A stretch of 64,000 nt of DNA from Streptomyces sp. NBC_00659 (GTDB taxonomy: Bacteria; Actinomycetota; Actinomycetes; Streptomycetales; Streptomycetaceae), in NCBI RefSeq assembly GCF_036226925.1, contig NZ_CP109031.1, positions 124,001 through 188,000 on the forward strand. The letters run 5' to 3'. The position numbers and the translations under genes were made by a program. Positions 60,150 to 64,000 of this stretch are shown in pieces (position 1 is the stretch's first letter; every line of letters begins with the position of its first letter). Below the pieces are notes generated by a model. The model had not been told where the DNA came from. It worked only from the letters and a program-made list of their open reading frames with translations, and ran no database searches.

Positions 60150-63100
60150 CTATGGCATCACGTTGAGCAACTCCCGGTTGACGGCGATCTCCTTGCTCAG
60201 AGGGCCAATCCTCGCCGCGCCGAGATTAGCGAGCCCGAACAGTATGGGGGACCCGACGGCATCCACGTAGCCTCCCGTCGTGTGCTTGTCCTCCGTGAAC
60301 TGGTAGGTGAGGTATCCCGCCAGACCGGCTGCCCCGATCGTGCATGCCACGGCCAGGGTGCCCAGGCTGATGAAACCGCATCCGATTCCTGCGGCGAAGC
60401 CGATGAGATCCGACGAGTGCTTCTTCACCCACCCCATGAAGCCGCCCGACTCCTCCTTCTTCTTCTTCTCGGCGATCTCCAGCTTCTTGACCTCACCCAT
60501 GCATTCGGCAGCTGCTCCCCCCAGCCTCAGGCATTCGTGGAAAGCGGCAATCTTCGCCTTGGCCACTCCCGTGGACGCGCTCTTGTACCAGGCTTGGGCC
60601 TCCGCGTCCGACATGTACTGGGTTCCGAGGTACCCGAGGTCCTTCTTGAGCCAGTTGTAGACCGACTTGTCCTTGATCTTCTTCGTGTGGGCCGAGCCCG
60701 TCTTGATGGAGCAGTCTCCGACCGCGCAGCCCCTCGTGTAATCGGACGTGCCGGTCTTGGCGTCGTAGCCGACCGCGTCCTGCTGCTTCTTGGAGCAGTA
60801 TTTGACGTCGTACTGGCAGGAGTTGGGCCTGGAGCCGATCTCCAGTCCGCTGGGGTCGCTGTAGGCGACTGGGTTGTTCGCCGCGTAGCTGTAGGCGTTC
60901 ATCTCCTGCGGCAGGTACGGCTTGTTCAGTTCGTCCGTGCTCAGGAAACGGGCGAGACCTGGGTCGTAGAGCCGCGCGCCGAGTACAGACAGGCCGGTGG
61001 AGTCGTCCTCCGGTTGGCCGACGTACCCGCGATCCACGGCGGTCGGCAGGTTCGCCGTGGTACCGCGCTGCTTACCGAACGGTGTGTAGCGACGCCGTGT
61101 GACCACACCGCCCACAGCCGTCACCATGAGCTGGGTGGATGCCTGACCGTCGCCGAGCAGCCAGGTCAGTTTTCCGTTCGCGGTGTTGTCAGCCGTCCGC
61201 ACGGCAAGGCTGGTGCCGCCGGCGCTGTAATAGCGGCTCGCCACGGCCGCCGTGCTGCCGGCCTTGTGGATTTCGTGACCGTCCAGATACAGCACCTTTT
61301 CGGTGGACGCGTTGCGCAGCAGCACATTGCCTGCGGCGTCGTAGACGTATGACGTGGTCTTACCGCTCGTCTTCACGGAGGTCACGCGGTGCAGTGAGGA
61401 CCAGGTGACCGAGGAGGCCGTGCCGGCCACGGTTCGGGAGGTCATCTGCCCAGCATCGTCGTAGCCGTAGTTGTCGGTGCTCGATCCGGTGACCACGCTG
61501 GTGACCGCGTGCGGGCGGGGGGTGTCCGCGGTGTAAGCAGACTCGTCCGCGCTGTAACCGGGGTAGTGGTAGTCGTGAGTGAGCGCGCTCACCGTGGACG
61601 AGACCTTATCCGTGATGGCCTGGATGTTGCCCATCTTGTCGTAGCTGTACTGCTGCTGGTAGGGATCCGGGCCGCTGAAGTCCGAAGCGGGCGTGCTACC
61701 GCAACCGGTGGCCGACTGAGTCCAAGCGCCAGTGAGCCTCCTGAGGTCGTCGTAGGTGAAGCACTGTTGCTGCGTGGAGGAGTTTTCGCGAAGGGCCGTG
61801 ATGTCGCCGTTGTTGTTGCGGGTGTAGGTGTCGTCCTGAATCTTTGTCGTGGTACCGCCGGTCAGTGTGCTGGTCGTGATGTTCTTCAGCCAGCCCGTGC
61901 CGTTGCTGTCGTCGTAGGTGAGAGTTCGGGTCATGCTGGTGTCGGTGCTGGAGATGCCGAGCGAGCGGGAGGTGACACGACCGTAGTCGTCGTAGCCGAC
62001 GTTGTTCGCATAGGTGGCCAGTCCGCTGGACACCTTGGTCAGACGTCCCTGTCCCGAGTAGGCAGTGGTGACGGTCTCGGCAGGCAGCCCGCCGATGGCC
62101 GGGTAGTCCACCGAGGTGACGTGATCGGCCAGGTCGTAGTGGTAGGTGAAGGTGTATGTGCCGTTCAGGCCCGCGCCGTCACCGGCGTTGGGGACGGTGA
62201 CGTTTCTGGCCGTGGCCCTTCCACGCATGTCGTATCCGGTGGTCTTCGCGGTGTAGGCGTTGCCTGCCGTGTCGTACGACGTGGTGGACGTGACCAGGCC
62301 CTTGGCGCCGGTGACCGCAGTACCGCCGTCGTTGTCGTACGCCGTCTTGGTGAACACGACGCTTCCCTGGGAAACTGTGGTGGATCGCTGGAGGGCGTCG
62401 TAGGTGTACGTCAGTGTCACCTTGTTGCCGTCCGTGGTGGTCGCCACGTTCCCGTTCTCGTCGTATGTGGAGCTCGCGGCACCGGCGTCGGGATCCTGAG
62501 AGGTCAGCCGGTCCCCTGCGAAGTTGTACGTGTAGTGAGAGGTGTTGTTGTTGGCATCATGGATGTACTTCAGCTTGCCGCTGCGGGTGTATTCGTAGGT
62601 CGTGGCGTTCGACTGCGCGCCCACGTGCTCGACCACTTTGGCCGTCTGCCCATAGACGTCGGTGTAGGTCTCGCTGGACTGTCCGACTGCGGGCGTGACG
62701 GTGGTCAGGTCTGCGCCGCCGTACGTGGTCGTGACTTTGTTCGCCGCCTGCGGGGTGCCACTGACTAGGAGCCGGGTGAGTGTGGTGCGACCGGCCCAGT
62801 CCACCTCGAGGTCGGTGTAAGACGGGATGACGGAGGGCGCCGGATTGACGGGCTTCGATCCCGCGGTGGCCGAGTTGTAGAACGGCTGCGACGTGCCTGC
62901 CACGTTCCCCGAGGAGTCGTATCGCGTGACGCTCACGGTCATTCCGGTCCCGGACGGGGCCGGGAGCTGCGCTTCCAGGGTACGTCCCAGACCGTCGGCG
63001 TAGTCGTGACGGACGGCGTAGGTGGTACCGCTCTGCAACTCCTTCGTCGTGGCCTGCAGGGGAGCACCCGTAGCCTGGTAGGGAATGTCCGCCGTCTTGC

Positions 63101-64000
63101 TCTGCATCGGCAGCACGTAGGAGAAGGTCATGGACGGCGTTCCGTCCGGGTAGTTGGCGGACTCCGTCGGCTTGAAGACCTTCGAGAGCCTTCCCACACC
63201 GTCGAAGACGGCCTCAGTGGTGTTGCCGTTGGCGTCGACGGACTTCCAGATCTCGCCCCAGAAGCGTGAGACGTAGTCCCTGGAGGCCAGGGCCGTACCC
63301 GGGCCGCTGCTTCCGTCAGGGTCCGGTGTCGTGGTCACTACCCCATCGACCGGCCATGACGTGGCCGGATTGTACGAGGTGATGGTCGCGCTGCCCTTGC
63401 CGTCGTACGTCTTCACGGGGCGCCCGGCGTCGTCGAACTCCTCTTTGGTCACTCGCGCGTTCGCCGCATTCGTGTCCGTGTAGACCCGGACCTCCGTCGC
63501 GTTGCCGTCCGCGAGTTTGGTGTTGTTGTCGTCGAACGTGGCCGAGCCGTCGTAGAAGGTGGCGGTCCGTCGGTCCAGGTGGGCGTCGGGTGTCGATCCT
63601 GCCTGGTCGGTGGCCACTGTCGAGCAGCCGGCGTTGTAGTGCCGCTCGTCGTCCTGATACACCATCCAGCGGATGGTGCCGGTGTCGTCGTTGGGCAGGT
63701 CCGAGGTGTTGTAGGCGCGGCCGTACTCGGTGCACTGGTTGTCCGAGACGTCGCTCTCGCCCCAGTCGTCGACCCGCATGGGCAGACCGAAGGTGGTCGA
63801 GGCCGCCTCGTTGTCGTCGTACTCGGTCTCGATGATGTGCTCGCGCCACGTGGTCAGGTCCGAGTCGCTGGAGTCGTATGCCTTCTCCAGCGTGCGGGTC
63901 CTGGTCTCACGGACGAAGCGGGCGTCGGACAGGCCGGTGTACTGGGCGGTGTTGTGGGTCCAGTACGAGTGCCACTGACGTTTCTGGGACTTGCCGTCGC
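60150..64000 (-). CDS. RHS-repeat protein with variable C-terminal (toxin-like) domain, 5' end outside the window
   Basis: The frame is open to base 64000. I see about 1,283 residues. YD repeats of the RHS type are dense (FTYDDLRRLTGAW, YDAAGNVLLRN, YGYDDAGQMTSRTV). The conserved core end is YVGQPEDDSTGLSVLGARLY, DPGLARFLSTDELNKP and NNPVAYSDPSG. After it comes a unique 231-residue tail (60150-60845) with six or more Cys, a Lys-rich stretch (EIAEKKKKEESGGFMGWVKK) and a hydrophobic part (LIGFAAGIGCGFISLGTLAV, ACTIGAAGLAGYLTYQF). Such tails are usually toxins of contact-dependent or secreted systems. The toxin type was not recognised. Confidence 0.9.
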   Translation of the reverse strand, partial: DGKSQKRQWHSYWTHNTAQYTGLSDARFVRETRTRTLEKAYDSSDSDLTTWREHIIETEYDDNEAASTTFGLPMRVDDWGESDVSDNQCTEYGRAYNTSDLPNDDTGTIRWMVYQDDERHYNAGCSTVATDQAGSTPDAHLDRRTATFYDGSATFDDNNTKLADGNATEVRVYTDTNAANARVTKEEFDDAGRPVKTYDGKGSATITSYNPATSWPVDGVVTTTPDPDGSSGPGTALASRDYVSRFWGEIWKSVDANGNTTEAVFDGVGRLSKVFKPTESANYPDGTPSMTFSYVLPMQSKTADIPYQATGAPLQATTKELQSGTTYAVRHDYADGLGRTLEAQLPAPSGTGMTVSVTRYDSSGNVAGTSQPFYNSATAGSKPVNPAPSVIPSYTDLEVDWAGRTTLTRLLVSGTPQAANKVTTTYGGADLTTVTPAVGQSSETYTDVYGQTAKVVEHVGAQSNATTYEYTRSGKLKYIHDANNNTSHYTYNFAGDRLTSQDPDAGAASSTYDENGNVATTTDGNKVTLTYTYDALQRSTTVSQGSVVFTKTAYDNDGGTAVTGAKGLVTSTTSYDTAGNAYTAKTTGYDMRGRATARNVTVPNAGDGAGLNGTYTFTYHYDLADHVTSVDYPAIGGLPAETVTTAYSGQGRLTKVSSGLATYANNVGYDDYGRVTSRSLGISSTDTSMTRTLTYDDSNGTGWLKNITTSTLTGGTTTKIQDDTYTRNNNGDITALRENSSTQQQCFTYDDLRRLTGAWTQSATGCGSTPASDFSGPDPYQQQYSYDKMGNIQAITDKVSSTVSALTHDYHYPGYSADESAYTADTPRPHAVTSVVTGSSTDNYGYDDAGQMTSRTVAGTASSVTWSSLHRVTSVKTSGKTTSYVYDAAGNVLLRNASTEKVLYLDGHEIHKAGSTAAVASRYYSAGGTSLAVRTADNTANGKLTWLLGDGQASTQLMVTAVGGVVTRRRYTPFGKQRGTTANLPTAVDRGYVGQPEDDSTGLSVLGARLYDPGLARFLSTDELNKPYLPQEMNAYSYAANNPVAYSDPSGLEIGSRPNSCQYDVKYCSKKQQDAVGYDAKTGTSDYTRGCAVGDCSIKTGSAHTKKIKDKSVYNWLKKDLGYLGTQYMSDAEAQAWYKSASTGVAKAKIAAFHECLRLGGAAAECMGEVKKLEIAEKKKKEESGGFMGWVKKHSSDLIGFAAGIGCGFISLGTLAVACTIGAAGLAGYLTYQFTEDKHTTGGYVDAVGSPILFGLANLGAARIGPLSKEIAVNRELLNVMP

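Overview
The window looks like Streptomyces or a close relative. GC content is very high, small overlapping operons start with ATG or GTG, there is an AfsA/ArpA-type butyrolactone system, a TTA codon sits in a pathway activator, and the insertion sequences are typical of streptomycete chromosome arms or linear plasmids. No tRNA, rRNA, CRISPR array or convincing replication gene was found.

Bases 1 to about 26,800 are one flank of a biosynthetic cluster for an aromatic (type II) polyketide. The minimal ketosynthase pair is not present and presumably lies before base 1. Present are a methyltransferase end, an SDR, a serine-hydrolase-fold protein with Cys in place of the nucleophilic Ser, a SnoaL-like protein, a C9-type ketoreductase, a didomain aromatase/cyclase, a type II thioesterase, a crotonyl-CoA carboxylase/reductase coupled to a fused double 3-hydroxyacyl-CoA dehydrogenase, a LAL regulator, an Sfp-type phosphopantetheinyl transferase, a heavily degenerate type I-like ketosynthase, a tandem ACP, an NmrA-like protein and an FAD aromatic hydroxylase. 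The suggested logic is a C4 (butyryl or ethylmalonyl) unit made by the dehydrogenase and CCR and delivered to the aromatic synthase through the KS-like protein and tandem ACP. That is inference.

Regulation is unusually layered: two SARPs (one inside the cluster, with a TTA codon, and one further out), one LAL, three TetR proteins of the butyrolactone-receptor kind, an AfsA homologue, and five related ARE-like palindromes in front of regulatory or tailoring genes. A SARP-box-like repeat (two TCGAGG heptamers 22 bp apart) lies in the divergent ketoreductase/SnoaL promoter.

Bases 23,721 to 26,069 form a gene-poor stretch with several families of short tandem repeats between the hydroxylase and the last receptor gene.

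Bases 27,400 to 59,000 are an accessory region dense with insertion sequences (IS110 twice, IS5-type, IS701, IS1182, ISKra4, IS256, ISL3 remnants), many broken or nested, with small cargo genes between them: a HEAT-like protein, a RibD/DHFR-like reductase, a DUF4239 protein, a 2OG-Fe(II) oxygenase, a divergent SDR/HxlR pair, a PPOX-fold protein, a secreted protein, a large AfsR-like regulator, a tandem pair of DUF4139 proteins, a YwqG-like protein and several hypotheticals. Gene fragments (carboxylase beta subunit, iron-sulfur oxidoreductase, methyltransferase, OGG-fold protein) show ongoing decay.

Bases 59,738 to the end hold the C-terminal part of a giant RHS-repeat protein with a variable 231-residue C-terminal domain, followed by a small two-helix membrane protein that could be its immunity partner.
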